Below are positions 48,946 to 58,931 of a stretch of DNA of 64,000 nucleotides, one piece after another. Source of the stretch: an uncultured Acidimicrobiales bacterium (GTDB lineage Bacteria; Actinomycetota; Acidimicrobiia; Acidimicrobiales; CADCSY01). The stretch spans positions 1-64,000 of the forward strand of contig CADCSY010000040.1 in the NCBI GenBank assembly GCA_902805555.1, read 5' to 3'. Numbering within the stretch: position 1 is the stretch's first letter; the number at the start of each line of letters is the position of its first letter. The notes below the pieces were generated by a model. It did not search any database. It had not been told where the DNA came from and saw only the letters and a list, made by a program, of their open reading frames with translations. The position numbers and the translations under genes are program-made.

Positions 48946-50232
48946 GTGGCCACGGTGACGGCGGCCACCAGGGCAGCGGGCGTGCTGACGACCAGCCAGG
49001 CGGCGGAGCGCCGGCGGGCGAGGACGATCGGGGTGGTGTTCCTCCTCGCGGCGGCGGTGATGGGGGCGGGGTTCGGGCTCGGGGTCGAGGCCGGGCTCGA
49101 CTCCACGTTCGGGTTGAACGTGCGGGGCACCGGCGCCGAGCTGCCCGACCTGGTGGTGCCGTCCCGCCTCGTGGCCGCGGTGCTGGCCGTGGTGTGCGCC
49201 GGCCTCGGCGGCGTGCAGCTGGCCCGGGGCTTCACCCGCCGGCTGCCGGCGGTGGCGGCGGTGGTGGCCGTGTGCTTCGTGGCCGCCTTCCTCACCTGGG
49301 CGGCGGCGGGGGCGTCGTTCAACCTCACCGGCATGCTGCAGAGCACGCTGCTGCGGGCCACCCCCCTGGCGCTGGGGGCCTGCGCCGGGGTGCTGTGCGA
49401 GCGGGCGGGCGTCGTCAACATCGCCCTCGAAGGGATGATGCTCACCGCGGCCTTCACCGGGGCCCTCGTCGCGAGCGCAGCAGGCGACCAGCTGGTCGGC
49501 GTGGTCGGTGCGGTGGCGGTGGGTGGCCTGCTCGGCCTCGTCCTGGCGCTGCTGTCGATCCGCTACCGGGTCGACCAGATCATCGGCGGGACCGTGATCA
49601 ACATCTTCGCCCTCGGCCTCACCAGCTTCCTCTCCCAGAAGGTGTTCTCGGAGTACCAGGAGCTGAACAGCCCCGGCGTGCTGCGGGTCGTGCGCATCCC
49701 GCTGCTGGCAGAGCTCCCCGTGCTCGGTCCGGTCCTGTTCGCCAACAACCTGTTCGTGTACGCCATGCTCCTCCTCGTCCCGCTGCTCACGATCGGGCTG
49801 TTCCGCACCCGCTGGGGCCTGCGGGTGAGGGCCGTGGGGGAGCACCCGCGCGCCGCCGACACCGTGGGGATCGACGTGCTGCAGGTGCGCTACCGCACCG
49901 TCGTCCTCGGCGGGATGGTGGCGGGCCTGGCCGGGGCCTTCTTCACGCTCGGGTCGGTCGGCCGCTTCGACGAGAACATGACCGCCGGCCGCGGCTTCAT
50001 CGCCCTGGCCGCGCTCATCTTCGGCCGCTGGCACCCCGTGGGCGCCCTCGCCGCCGCACTGGTGTTCGGCTTCGCCGAGTCGCTCCAGAGCAAGCTGGCC
50101 ATCCTCTCCACCCCCATCCCGTCGGAGTTCCTGCTGATGGCGCCCTACCTGGTGACGCTGCTCGTCGTCGCCGGCGTCGTCGGCCGCTCCCGGGCTCCCG
50201 CCGCCGACGGCCAGCCGTACGTGAAGGGCTGA
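48946..50232 (+). CDS. ABC transporter permease
   Basis: VVNIALEGMMLTAAFTGAL, VDQIIGGTVINIFALGLTSFL. Confidence 0.92.
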   Translation: MATVTAATRAAGVLTTSQAAERRRARTIGVVFLLAAAVMGAGFGLGVEAGLDSTFGLNVRGTGAELPDLVVPSRLVAAVLAVVCAGLGGVQLARGFTRRLPAVAAVVAVCFVAAFLTWAAAGASFNLTGMLQSTLLRATPLALGACAGVLCERAGVVNIALEGMMLTAAFTGALVASAAGDQLVGVVGAVAVGGLLGLVLALLSIRYRVDQIIGGTVINIFALGLTSFLSQKVFSEYQELNSPGVLRVVRIPLLAELPVLGPVLFANNLFVYAMLLLVPLLTIGLFRTRWGLRVRAVGEHPRAADTVGIDVLQVRYRTVVLGGMVAGLAGAFFTLGSVGRFDENMTAGRGFIALAALIFGRWHPVGALAAALVFGFAESLQSKLAILSTPIPSEFLLMAPYLVTLLVVAGVVGRSRAPAADGQPYVKG

Positions 50233-50234
50233 CC

Positions 50235-50669
50235 GTGGGTGACGAGGACGACGACCGGGGGGTGGACTGGGCCGCCCTCCGGGCGGCGGCGGATGCCGCC
50301 GGCCGCACCGCCTACGCCCCCTACTCGGGCCTGCGGGTGGGCGCCGCCGCCCTGGTGGACGACGGGCGGTTGGTCACCGGCTGCAACGTCGAGAACGCGT
50401 CGTTCGGCCTGACGCTGTGCGCCGAGTGCGGGCTCGTGTCGGAGCTGCACCGCAGCGGCGGCGGCCGCCTCGTCGCCTTCGCCTGCCGCGACGTCGACGG
50501 CGACCGCCTGCTCATGCCCTGCGGCCGCTGCCGGCAGCTCCTCTGGGAGGCGGGCGGACCCGAGCTGCTCGTCGACGCCCCCGGCGGACCGGCGCCGCTG
50601 GCCGACATCCTGCCCTTCGCCTTCTCGGCCGAGGGGCTGCCCTCGGATGGCGACGGGCCGGGCCGGTGA
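50235..50669 (+). CDS. cdd: Cytidine deaminase
   Basis: AYAPYSGLRVGAAAL, GCNVENASFGLTLCAE, MPCGRCRQLLWE. Confidence 0.92.
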   Translation: MGDEDDDRGVDWAALRAAADAAGRTAYAPYSGLRVGAAALVDDGRLVTGCNVENASFGLTLCAECGLVSELHRSGGGRLVAFACRDVDGDRLLMPCGRCRQLLWEAGGPELLVDAPGGPAPLADILPFAFSAEGLPSDGDGPGR

Positions 50670-51958
50670 GCGCCGTCGAGGTCATCCGCACGAAGCGCGA
50701 CGGCGCCCGGCTGAGCGACGAGCAGATCCGCTGGTTCGTCGACGCCTACACCAGGGGCGAGGTGGCCCACGAGCAGGCCGCAGCGCTGTGCATGGCGATC
50801 TTCCTGCGGGGCATGGAGCCCGCTGAGCTGGCGACGTGGACCGACGCCATGCTCCGGTCCGGTGAGCGGCTCGACCTGAGCGACCTGCGCCGACCGAGCG
50901 TCGACAAGCACTCGACCGGGGGGGTGGGCGACAAGGTCTCGCTCGTGCTCGTGCCGCTCGTGGCGGCCTGCGGGGCGGCGGTCCCGCAGCTGTCGGGACG
51001 GGGCCTCGGCCACACCGGCGGGACCCTCGACAAGCTCGAGGCGATCCCCGGCTGGCGGGCGGTGCTGTCGAACGACGAGATCAGGCGGGTGCTGCGGGAC
51101 GAGGGCGGGGTCATCTGCGCGGCGGGGGAGGGGCTGGCGCCGGCTGACCGCAAGCTCTACGCCCTGCGCGACATCACCGCCACGGTCGAGTCGATCCCGC
51201 TCATCGCCAGCTCGATCATGAGCAAGAAGATCGCCGAGGGCACCGGGGCCCTCGTGCTCGACGTGAAGGTGGGGCGCGGCGCGTTCATGGCCGACCTGGC
51301 CGATGCGAGGTCGCTGGCCGAGACCATGGTCGGCCTCGGCGAGGCCCACGGGGTGCGCACCCGGGCGCTGCTCACCGGCATGGACACCCCGATGGGACGC
51401 ACCGCCGGCAACGCGCTCGAGGTCGCCGAGGCGGTCGAGGTGCTGCAGGGCGGCGGACCTCCCGACCTGGTGGAGCTCACGGTCGCCCTGGCCCGGGAGA
51501 TGCTCGACCTCGTGGGGATCGAGGCCGACCCGGCTGCCGCCCTGGCCGACGGGACCGCACACCAGCGCTGGCGGGCGATCATCTCGGCCCAGGGTGGGGA
51601 CCCCGACGCGCCGCTGCCGCTCGCCGCCGAGCGGCACACCGTCGTCGCGCCACGCTCCGGTGTCCTGCAGCGACTCGACGCCCTCGACGTCGGCGTCGCC
51701 GCCTGGCGCCTGGGGGCCGGTCGGGCCCGCAAGGAGGACCCGGTGTCGGCCACGGCAGGCGTCACCTGGCGGGCCACGGTGGGTGAGCCCGTGGTCGCCG
51801 GGGCGCCGCTGCTCGAGCTGCACGGCGACGACCCAGCCCGCTTCGAGGGGGCCCTGGCCGCCCTCGAAGGCGCCTTCGACATCGGCGCTGCGCCGGTCGG
51901 GGCGGCGCCGCTGGTCCTCGGGCGCGTCGTCCCGGAGCACGGCGCCGGGCGCCGGTAG
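50666..51958 (+). CDS. deoA: Thymidine phosphorylase
   Basis: KHSTGGVGDKVSLVLVPLVAACG, SGRGLGHTGGTLDKLEAIPG. Confidence 0.93.
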   Translation: MSAVEVIRTKRDGARLSDEQIRWFVDAYTRGEVAHEQAAALCMAIFLRGMEPAELATWTDAMLRSGERLDLSDLRRPSVDKHSTGGVGDKVSLVLVPLVAACGAAVPQLSGRGLGHTGGTLDKLEAIPGWRAVLSNDEIRRVLRDEGGVICAAGEGLAPADRKLYALRDITATVESIPLIASSIMSKKIAEGTGALVLDVKVGRGAFMADLADARSLAETMVGLGEAHGVRTRALLTGMDTPMGRTAGNALEVAEAVEVLQGGGPPDLVELTVALAREMLDLVGIEADPAAALADGTAHQRWRAIISAQGGDPDAPLPLAAERHTVVAPRSGVLQRLDALDVGVAAWRLGAGRARKEDPVSATAGVTWRATVGEPVVAGAPLLELHGDDPARFEGALAALEGAFDIGAAPVGAAPLVLGRVVPEHGAGRR

Positions 51959-51970
51959 CGTCGCCCCCTG

Positions 51971-53050
51971 ATGACCGACCGACCGACGGCCGAGCAGATC
52001 CGCCGGGCCCCGAAGGTCCTCCTCCACGACCACCTCGACGGGGGGCTGCGACCCGCCACCATCGTGGAGCTGGCCGCCGAGCACGGCTACCACGGCCTGC
52101 CCACCACCGACCCGGAGGCCCTCGCGAGCTGGTTCCACGCCAGCGCCACGAGCCACAGCCTCGAGCGCTACCTGGAGACCTTCCAGCACACCGTCGGGGT
52201 CCTCCAGGACCGTGACGCCATCACCCGGGTGGCGGCGGAGTGCGCGGAGGACCTGGCCGCCGACGGCGTGGTCTACGCCGAGGTCCGCTTCGCCCCCGAG
52301 CTCAGCGTCGACCGTGGCCTCACCCTCGACGAGGTGGTGGAGGCGACGCTCGAGGGCTTCAGGATCGGCTCCGAGGGGACCGGCCTGACCATCCGTGGAC
52401 TGGTGACGGCCATGCGCACCGCCGCCCGGTCGCTCGAGATCGCCGAGCTGTCCGTGCGCTGGCGGGACGCAGGCGTGGTGGGGTTCGACATCGCCGGCGC
52501 CGAGAAGGGCCACCCCCCGACGCGGCACCTCGACGCCTTCCAGCTGATCCAGCGGGAGAGCTTCCGGTTCACGATCCACGCCGGTGAGGCGTTCGGCCTC
52601 CCGTCGATCTTCGAGGCGCTGCAGTGGTGCGGCGCCGACCGGCTCGGGCACGGCGTGCGCATCGTCGACGACATCACGGTCGACGACGACGGCCGGGCCA
52701 CCCTCGGGAGGCTCGCCACCTACGTGCGCGACACCCGCGTCCCCCTCGAGATGTGCCCCAGCTCCAACGTGCAGACGGGGGCGGCCCCCTCCATCGCCCA
52801 GCACCCCATCGGCCTGCTCCGGCGCCTGCGCTTCCGGGTGACGGTCAACACGGACAACCGCCTGATGAGCGGCGTCACCATGACGAGCGAGATGGCGGCC
52901 CTGGTCGAGGCCTTCGAGTACGGCTGGAACGACCTCGAGTGGTTCACCCTCAACGCGATGAAGAGCGCGTTCCTGCCCTTCGACCAGCGCCTCGCCCTCA
53001 TCGACGAGCGCATCAAGCCCGGCTACGCGGCGGCCCGGGCGCTCAGCTGA
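51971..53050 (+). CDS. add: Adenosine deaminase
   Basis: [44 protein letters not shown]. Confidence 0.93.
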   Translation: MTDRPTAEQIRRAPKVLLHDHLDGGLRPATIVELAAEHGYHGLPTTDPEALASWFHASATSHSLERYLETFQHTVGVLQDRDAITRVAAECAEDLAADGVVYAEVRFAPELSVDRGLTLDEVVEATLEGFRIGSEGTGLTIRGLVTAMRTAARSLEIAELSVRWRDAGVVGFDIAGAEKGHPPTRHLDAFQLIQRESFRFTIHAGEAFGLPSIFEALQWCGADRLGHGVRIVDDITVDDDGRATLGRLATYVRDTRVPLEMCPSSNVQTGAAPSIAQHPIGLLRRLRFRVTVNTDNRLMSGVTMTSEMAALVEAFEYGWNDLEWFTLNAMKSAFLPFDQRLALIDERIKPGYAAARALS

Positions 53051-53061
53051 GGCGGCTGCAC

Positions 53062-53481
53062 GTGCAGCGGTGGTTCCTGGACGGGGTGGTCGCCGGCCTT
53101 GCCGCCTGGCCCCCGAGCGAGCTCCCCTCCGCCCTCGACCACCGACGCGCCGGTCGGCCGTGGTGGTCGACCGACGCCGCCGCCGCCACCCTCGTGCTCC
53201 CGGCGACGCTGCCGGTCCACCGGCGCCGGGCGGCGGGAACGGCCCTACGGGTCCTGGTCGCCGTGAACTGGGGGGTGGTCCTGTCCAGGTGGCTCGACCA
53301 CGAGCACCCGGTCCTCCACGGGGCCGGCGCCGGGGTGGCGCTCGGGTTGTTCGAGTACGGCCTCGTCGGCAGGCGCCAGCCCCTCATCCGGGCCCTGCCG
53401 GCCGCACCGCAGCTGCTCGACCAGGTCGTCTTCGGCGCGGTCGCCGGGGCCGTCCTCACCCGGCGGCGACGAGCGGGCTGA
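53062..53481 (+). CDS. Hypothetical membrane protein
   Basis: 139-aa ORF downstream of add with hydrophobic segments. Confidence 0.6.
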   Translation: MQRWFLDGVVAGLAAWPPSELPSALDHRRAGRPWWSTDAAAATLVLPATLPVHRRRAAGTALRVLVAVNWGVVLSRWLDHEHPVLHGAGAGVALGLFEYGLVGRRQPLIRALPAAPQLLDQVVFGAVAGAVLTRRRRAG

Positions 53482-53494
53482 CCTCGCTCGGGGC

Positions 53495-53737
53495 TCAGGC
53501 TCCTGGCCACCTGTTCGTGGCGTCCTCCACGGCGAGCGCATCGAGCACCAGCTTCCACGAGGCGAGGCCGTGCTCGCAGACGCCCTCGAGCGCCACCAGG
53601 CACTCGTCCGGGCAGCGGCACACGCCATCGGCCGACCAGTCGGCCAGCGTCGCCGGGTCGGGGGGCGCCCAGCCGCTGTTCACCTCGAACCAGGCGTGGG
53701 TGGCTCGGAGGGCGCGGGCTGCGGGTTCCTCGATCAC
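53495..53737 (-). CDS. Small Cys-containing hypothetical protein
   Basis: ADGVCRCPDECLVALEGVCEHGLASWKLVLDAL. Confidence 0.6.
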   Translation of the reverse strand: MIEEPAARALRATHAWFEVNSGWAPPDPATLADWSADGVCRCPDECLVALEGVCEHGLASWKLVLDALAVEDATNRWPGA

Positions 53738-53747
53738 GCCGGGTTTG

Positions 53748-55670
53748 CTAGCGCTCGGGCAGCGGGAGGCGGTAGAGGGCCACCTCGGCTTGAAGCTCCT
53801 CGGCCGCCGAGGGGGGGAACGCCACCACCGCGCAACGGCACGCCCCTGAGAGCTCGACCTCCTCGTTGAGGGTGGCGAGCCGGTCGAGATCGGCCTGGTC
53901 GAGGCCGCCGACGTCCTCCACCAGGAAGGGGAACAGCGAGGAGTCGAGGTACCCGACGAGCTCGGGCCGACCCTCCCGGCGCAGCTGGGCCCCCAACCGT
54001 CGTTGCAGCTGGACGAGCGCAGCCTCGTCGGCTTCCGCCAACGGGGTCGTCCGGAACAGCTCGTCGGCGCCGCGCCGTCCGGTCAGGTCGCTCACGAGGT
54101 GGCCGTCCTGCACGATGTACCAGACTGCGTCGACCTCGGCCGGCGTCGCCACCCGGCCGTGGCCCCACTTGTAGCCCCACTCCCTGTCGACGCGCATGGG
54201 CACGCCCTGGCGGTCGAGCTCGTCGAAGACGCCCTCCATGATCCCACCGAGCCCGGAGCCCCGGATGAGCACCGGCCCGGGCGGCGGGCCCTCGTCCTCG
54301 AGCTGCTCGACGACGTCGGCTGCGACAGGCTCGTAGGGGAGAACCTGTCCCCGGTCGCTCCGCGCCACGTACCTCGTCGTGCCCCAGACCTCCACGAGCA
54401 GGACCCCGACGGCGACCACCGCGACCGCACCCGCGACGTACCGGCGTCGGTGCAGGCCCAGCGTGGGGGCGACGAGGAGCACGAGGCTCGCCAGGAGCAT
54501 CGTCGCGAGCAGGCTCCTCCAGATGAAGAGGTACTCGATCGTCTCACCCCGCAGCCCCGACATCGCCACGATGCCGCACGCAGAGGCCACGACCATCAAA
54601 GAGGCGAAGCGGCTGGCGGACCGGGACGGCCTGCGCCTGTTGCACCACGCCGCCACGCAGATGAGGACGGCGGGTACGAGGAGCCAGGCCAAGGAGGAGG
54701 GCAGCACGGACGGGCTGAGGCCGGCGGTCGGCTGGTCCCCGCCGAACCACGGGGGGGGCAGGCGGAACTCCGTCGCCCACAGCCCGAGGCCCGTCTCGAG
54801 CCCCGAGACCGGGTCCTCGGACTCCGTGAAGTACCGCCACGTCTTGGTCAGGTTGCCCGTCCGGCCGGAGTCGGCCACCTGCTCGATGACCACGGGCGAC
54901 CAGAGGACGGCCCCGACGATGGCGCTGGTGCGCAGGGGGCGTGCCCACGCCCGCAGGGCCGCCCACAGGCCGCCGGCGTCACGTCCCACGACCCACGCCG
55001 TCCACGCCGCCGGGAGCCCGACCAGCAGGAGGTAGCCGACGTGGCTCTGCAGCAGGAAGGTCCCCACCACCACCGTCCAGGGCAGGAGGCGCCGCTCGCC
55101 CAGCGACACCGACCAGAGCAGCAGCAGGTACAGCGCCAGGAACGGGAAGGCGATGTTGGGGTTCCAGTGGTGCAGGAACAGGTACCCGCCGGGGTAGCCG
55201 AGGTGGAGGGCCAGCAGGATCGCCAGCACCACGGCGAGGCCGCCACGTCGCCACGCCAGCGCAGCGCTCCCGGCGATGGCGACGCCCTGGAGCACGGCAC
55301 CCCCCACGAGCGTCGCCCACGCCGGGCTGCCGAGCAGGCCGGAGGGCACACCGATCAGCCAGAACAGCATCGGCCCCGGGTGGTTGAAGCCCCGGCTGTA
55401 CGGGCCGGTCAGCGGGAGGTTGCCGGACCACACGTCGCGGACCCGGAGGTCGATGTAGGCCAGGTCCTGGACCGGGAGGTAGTCGCGACCGGTCCTGGTG
55501 ACCACCACGACGAGCACCGGCAGCAGCGCGACGATCGTGAGCCCGAGGGCCGCAGCACGGGCACGTCGCCCGCGACCGCGCGTGGGTCCGGCCCCCGCTC
55601 CGTCGTCCGACCGCCCGTGGAGCGTCGCGGCGAGGTCCTCGTCCCACGGTGCGCCGGTGAGCTGCGTCAC
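53748..55670 (-). CDS. Multi-pass membrane protein, possibly GT-C glycosyltransferase-like
   Basis: Many TM segments; GFNHPGPMLFWLIGVPSGLLG. Confidence 0.75.
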   Translation of the reverse strand: MTQLTGAPWDEDLAATLHGRSDDGAGAGPTRGRGRRARAAALGLTIVALLPVLVVVVTRTGRDYLPVQDLAYIDLRVRDVWSGNLPLTGPYSRGFNHPGPMLFWLIGVPSGLLGSPAWATLVGGAVLQGVAIAGSAALAWRRGGLAVVLAILLALHLGYPGGYLFLHHWNPNIAFPFLALYLLLLWSVSLGERRLLPWTVVVGTFLLQSHVGYLLLVGLPAAWTAWVVGRDAGGLWAALRAWARPLRTSAIVGAVLWSPVVIEQVADSGRTGNLTKTWRYFTESEDPVSGLETGLGLWATEFRLPPPWFGGDQPTAGLSPSVLPSSLAWLLVPAVLICVAAWCNRRRPSRSASRFASLMVVASACGIVAMSGLRGETIEYLFIWRSLLATMLLASLVLLVAPTLGLHRRRYVAGAVAVVAVGVLLVEVWGTTRYVARSDRGQVLPYEPVAADVVEQLEDEGPPPGPVLIRGSGLGGIMEGVFDELDRQGVPMRVDREWGYKWGHGRVATPAEVDAVWYIVQDGHLVSDLTGRRGADELFRTTPLAEADEAALVQLQRRLGAQLRREGRPELVGYLDSSLFPFLVEDVGGLDQADLDRLATLNEEVELSGACRCAVVAFPPSAAEELQAEVALYRLPLPER

Positions 55671-55813
55671 GATCCGGCAACCTACCGGTGCCCCGGGTCC
55701 GCCCCGGGTCCGGCGGCCCCGGCGCAGCGCTGTCTTTCGCTCGTGGCGCCACCTGCTGTCGTGCGCCCGGCTCCTGTCCGACGTCGGCCGCTGATGTGGT
55801 CGAATCGACGACC

Positions 55814-58375
55814 ATGGGCGCCTCTCACCAGACCGATGTCGACCCCGGGTCCGCGGCGGGTCGCCCACCGATGCGGGCCTCGGCGCGGGTGGAGGCGCTC
55901 CTCGGGCGGCTCAGCGTCGAGGAGAAGGCATCGCTCACGATCGGCTCCGGGGCCTGGCACACCGCCGCCCTCCCTGACCACCGGGTGGGCCGGGTCAAGG
56001 TCACGGACGGCCCGACGGGTGCTCGGGGCGATGCCCGCAGCGGTGAGCGTGCCACCTGCTTCCCGGTCGGGGTGTGCCTCGGCGCCTCCTGGAGCACCGA
56101 GCTGCTGGCCGAGGTGGGCGCCGCGCTGGCGGACGAGGCCCGCACCAAGGCGGCGCACGTCCTGCTCGGCCCCACCGTGAACCTCCAGCGGACCCCGATC
56201 GGCGGGCGGAACTTCGAGTGCTACAGCGAGGACCCGCTCCTCACGGCCCGGCTCGCAATCGCGTTCATCGGCGGGGTCCAGGGGGGCGGGATCGGCACCT
56301 CGATCAAGCACTTCGTCGGGAACGACGTCGAGCACGACCGCCACCACGTGAGCGCTGACATGGACGACCGCACCCTCCGGGAGGTGGCGCTGCTCCCCTT
56401 CGAGCTGGCCGTGCGGGAGGTCGACCCCTGGACGGTCATGGCCGCCTACAACCGGGTGAACGGCGAGCACGCCACCTCCTCGCGCTGGCTGCTCACCGAC
56501 CTGCTCAAGGAGGAGTGGGGCTGGCCGGGCGCGGTGGTGTCCGACTGGGGGGCGGTGACCGAGACCGCCGCCACCGCCTTCGCCGGGTGCGACCTGGAGA
56601 TGCCGGGGCCCGTCGGCTGGCTCGGACCGAGGCTGGCCGAGGCGGTGGGGGCCGGCGAGATCCCCGCCGAGGTGCTGGACGACCTGGCCCGCCGGGTGCT
56701 GCACCTGGCCGAACGAGCGGGGAGGCTGGACGACCAGGACGAGCCCCCCGAGGCCTCGGTCGACTCGCCGGAGCTGCGGGCCCTCACCCGTCGGGCCGCC
56801 GTGGAGGGGATGGTCCTGCTCAGCAACGACGGGGTGCTGCCGCTCGACCGGGCGGCGCTCACCAGGGTCGCCGTCATCGGACCCAACGCCGAGGTGGGCG
56901 TCGTCCAGGGTGGCGGGAGCAGCCAGGTGCTCGTGCACGGCGAGGTGGTCGGGCCGCTCGACGCGCTCCGCCGGGCGCTCGGATCGGAGGTGGAGGTGGT
57001 CCACGAGATCGGCTGCACCACGGCGAAGTACGCACCGCTCATCCCCGGTGAGCGCTGGGAGGGCGGCACCGGCTCGGCTCCCGGCATCTCCAGCATGCCC
57101 TTCGCCAGGGTCAGCGAGGACGGCCCGGTCCTCGTCGAGCTCTACGACGGTGACCACCTCGACGGCACCCCTGTGCGCACCCACCGGGCCAGTGACATCA
57201 CCACGACCTTCTTCGGGCGGCTCCGGCCCCTGGCCGACCCGAAGCACTTCTCGGGGCGCTTCTCCGGCACCTACATCCCGGCGGCGACCGGTACCCACGT
57301 GCTCGGCCTCTCCGTGGTCGGCAGGGGGCGGGTGCTCGTCGACGGCGTCGAGGTGCTCGACGCCTGGACCGACCCGAGGCCGGGGGACACGTTCTTCGGG
57401 AACGGGTCGGAGGAGGTGAGCGGCGCCGTCGACCTCGTCGAGGGCGTGCCCGCCCACGTCGTGCTCGAGTACCGGCGCGAGGACTCGGGGGCCGAGCTCA
57501 GCGGCGTGCGCCTCGGCGTGCGACCGCCGGAGCCCTCCGACCTGCTCGAGCGGGCGGTCGCAGCGGCGGCCGGCGCCGACGTCGCCGTGGTGGTCGTCGG
57601 CACGACCTCCGAGTGGGAGACCGAGGGGAACGACCGGAGGACGATGGACCTGCCGGGCCGTCAGTCGGCGCTGCTCGAGGCGGTGGCCGCCGCCAACCCC
57701 CGGACCGTCGTCGTCGTCAACGCCGGCAGCCCGGTCGACACCGGCTGGGCGCCCGCCTGCGGCGCCGTGCTCCAGGTCTGGTTCGGCGGCCAGGAGATGG
57801 GGCCGGCGCTCGCGTCGGTGCTCCTCGGCGAGGAGGATCCGGGCGGCCGCCTGCCCCACACCGTCCCCGCCCGCCTGGAGGACCACCCCGCAGCGGCGAG
57901 CTACCCGGGCAGCGACGGCCACCTCGCCTACGACGAGGGGGTGCTGGCCGGCCACCGGTGGTACGACGCGAAGGGCATCGAGCCCCGCCACCCCTTCGGC
58001 CACGGCCTCTCCTACGCCACCTTCACCTGGGGCGAGCCCGACCTCGAGGTGGCCGCCGCCGGCGTGGACGCCCCCTCGGTGCGGGTGGCCATCACCGTCA
58101 CCAACACGAGCGGGCGCACCGGCCACGAGGTGGTGCAGGTGTACGTGCGCCCGCCCGCGGGATCCGACCGTCCCGACCGGGAGCTGAAGGGCTTCGCCAA
58201 GGTCCACCTGGATGCTGGCGCGTCAGCGGAGGCCGTCGTCGAGCTCGACGAGGTCGCCTTCCGCCACTGGGATGCCGCCGGAGGCACCTGGACGGTGGAT
58301 CCCGGGCGCTACGAGGTCCTGGTCGCCGCCTCCTCCCGCGACATCCGAGCGTCCGTCCCCGTCGAGCTGCGGTGA
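55814..58375 (+). CDS. Glycoside hydrolase family 3 (beta-glucosidase-like) with PA14-like insert
   Basis: KVTDGPTGARGD, SIKHFVGNDVEHDRH, VVSDWGAV, PA14-like YIPAATGTHVLGLSVVGRGRVLVDGVEVLD. Confidence 0.92.
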   Translation: MGASHQTDVDPGSAAGRPPMRASARVEALLGRLSVEEKASLTIGSGAWHTAALPDHRVGRVKVTDGPTGARGDARSGERATCFPVGVCLGASWSTELLAEVGAALADEARTKAAHVLLGPTVNLQRTPIGGRNFECYSEDPLLTARLAIAFIGGVQGGGIGTSIKHFVGNDVEHDRHHVSADMDDRTLREVALLPFELAVREVDPWTVMAAYNRVNGEHATSSRWLLTDLLKEEWGWPGAVVSDWGAVTETAATAFAGCDLEMPGPVGWLGPRLAEAVGAGEIPAEVLDDLARRVLHLAERAGRLDDQDEPPEASVDSPELRALTRRAAVEGMVLLSNDGVLPLDRAALTRVAVIGPNAEVGVVQGGGSSQVLVHGEVVGPLDALRRALGSEVEVVHEIGCTTAKYAPLIPGERWEGGTGSAPGISSMPFARVSEDGPVLVELYDGDHLDGTPVRTHRASDITTTFFGRLRPLADPKHFSGRFSGTYIPAATGTHVLGLSVVGRGRVLVDGVEVLDAWTDPRPGDTFFGNGSEEVSGAVDLVEGVPAHVVLEYRREDSGAELSGVRLGVRPPEPSDLLERAVAAAAGADVAVVVVGTTSEWETEGNDRRTMDLPGRQSALLEAVAAANPRTVVVVNAGSPVDTGWAPACGAVLQVWFGGQEMGPALASVLLGEEDPGGRLPHTVPARLEDHPAAASYPGSDGHLAYDEGVLAGHRWYDAKGIEPRHPFGHGLSYATFTWGEPDLEVAAAGVDAPSVRVAITVTNTSGRTGHEVVQVYVRPPAGSDRPDRELKGFAKVHLDAGASAEAVVELDEVAFRHWDAAGGTWTVDPGRYEVLVAASSRDIRASVPVELR

Positions 58376-58379
58376 CCGC

Positions 58380-58892
58380 TCAGGCGCTGGGACCCGTCCT
58401 GCGCCCGCCGAGCTCGTCGAGGACGGCGCGGAAGGTGGCGTAGCGCTCGTCGCCGACGTCGGCTGCCCACTCGGCCTCCATGGCGCCGATGGCGCCGACG
58501 GCCGCCTGACGGACGCGGTCGCCGGCGGGCGTGCGTCGGACCAGCACCGCCCGCCGGTCGGCAGGATCGGCCACCTGGGAGATCAAGCCGTGCTCGGCCA
58601 GCTCGCGCAGGCGCTTCCCGACGGCCTGCTTCGTGATCCACGCCCCGCCGGCCAGCGTCGACGGCCGGGTCCCGGACTCCGAGATCAGGTCGAGGATCCG
58701 GCCGTGTGACCCCCGGAGCTCGCGCGTCTCCGCAGGCAGGAGGCGCCTGAGGTCGGCGGCGATCCTCCTGTCGAGCGCCTCGAGCCGGGCGAGGACGTGG
58801 GTGGACGGGCCCTCCGTCGGCGGGCCGGCTGCGACCCGATCTGTGGCGGTCCTGAGGAGCTGCCAGCGGGGGTGCCGTGATTCGTCAACCAC
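58380..58892 (-). CDS. MarR-family transcriptional regulator
   Basis: STLAGGAWITKQAVGKRLRELAEHGLISQVADPADRRAVLVRRT; inferred GTG start at 58892. Confidence 0.82.
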   Translation of the reverse strand: MVDESRHPRWQLLRTATDRVAAGPPTEGPSTHVLARLEALDRRIAADLRRLLPAETRELRGSHGRILDLISESGTRPSTLAGGAWITKQAVGKRLRELAEHGLISQVADPADRRAVLVRRTPAGDRVRQAAVGAIGAMEAEWAADVGDERYATFRAVLDELGGRRTGPSA

Positions 58893-58931
58893 GTTGACGA
58901 TCGTACGGGTTCGGCTTACGTTTGCGACATG
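58882..58931. promoter_or_regulatory. Operator/promoter: inverted repeat overlapping -35 of a leaderless promoter
   Basis: TCGTCAAC-CAC-GTTGACGA 58882-58900; TTGACG-N17-TACGTT-N6-ATG. Confidence 0.65.
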
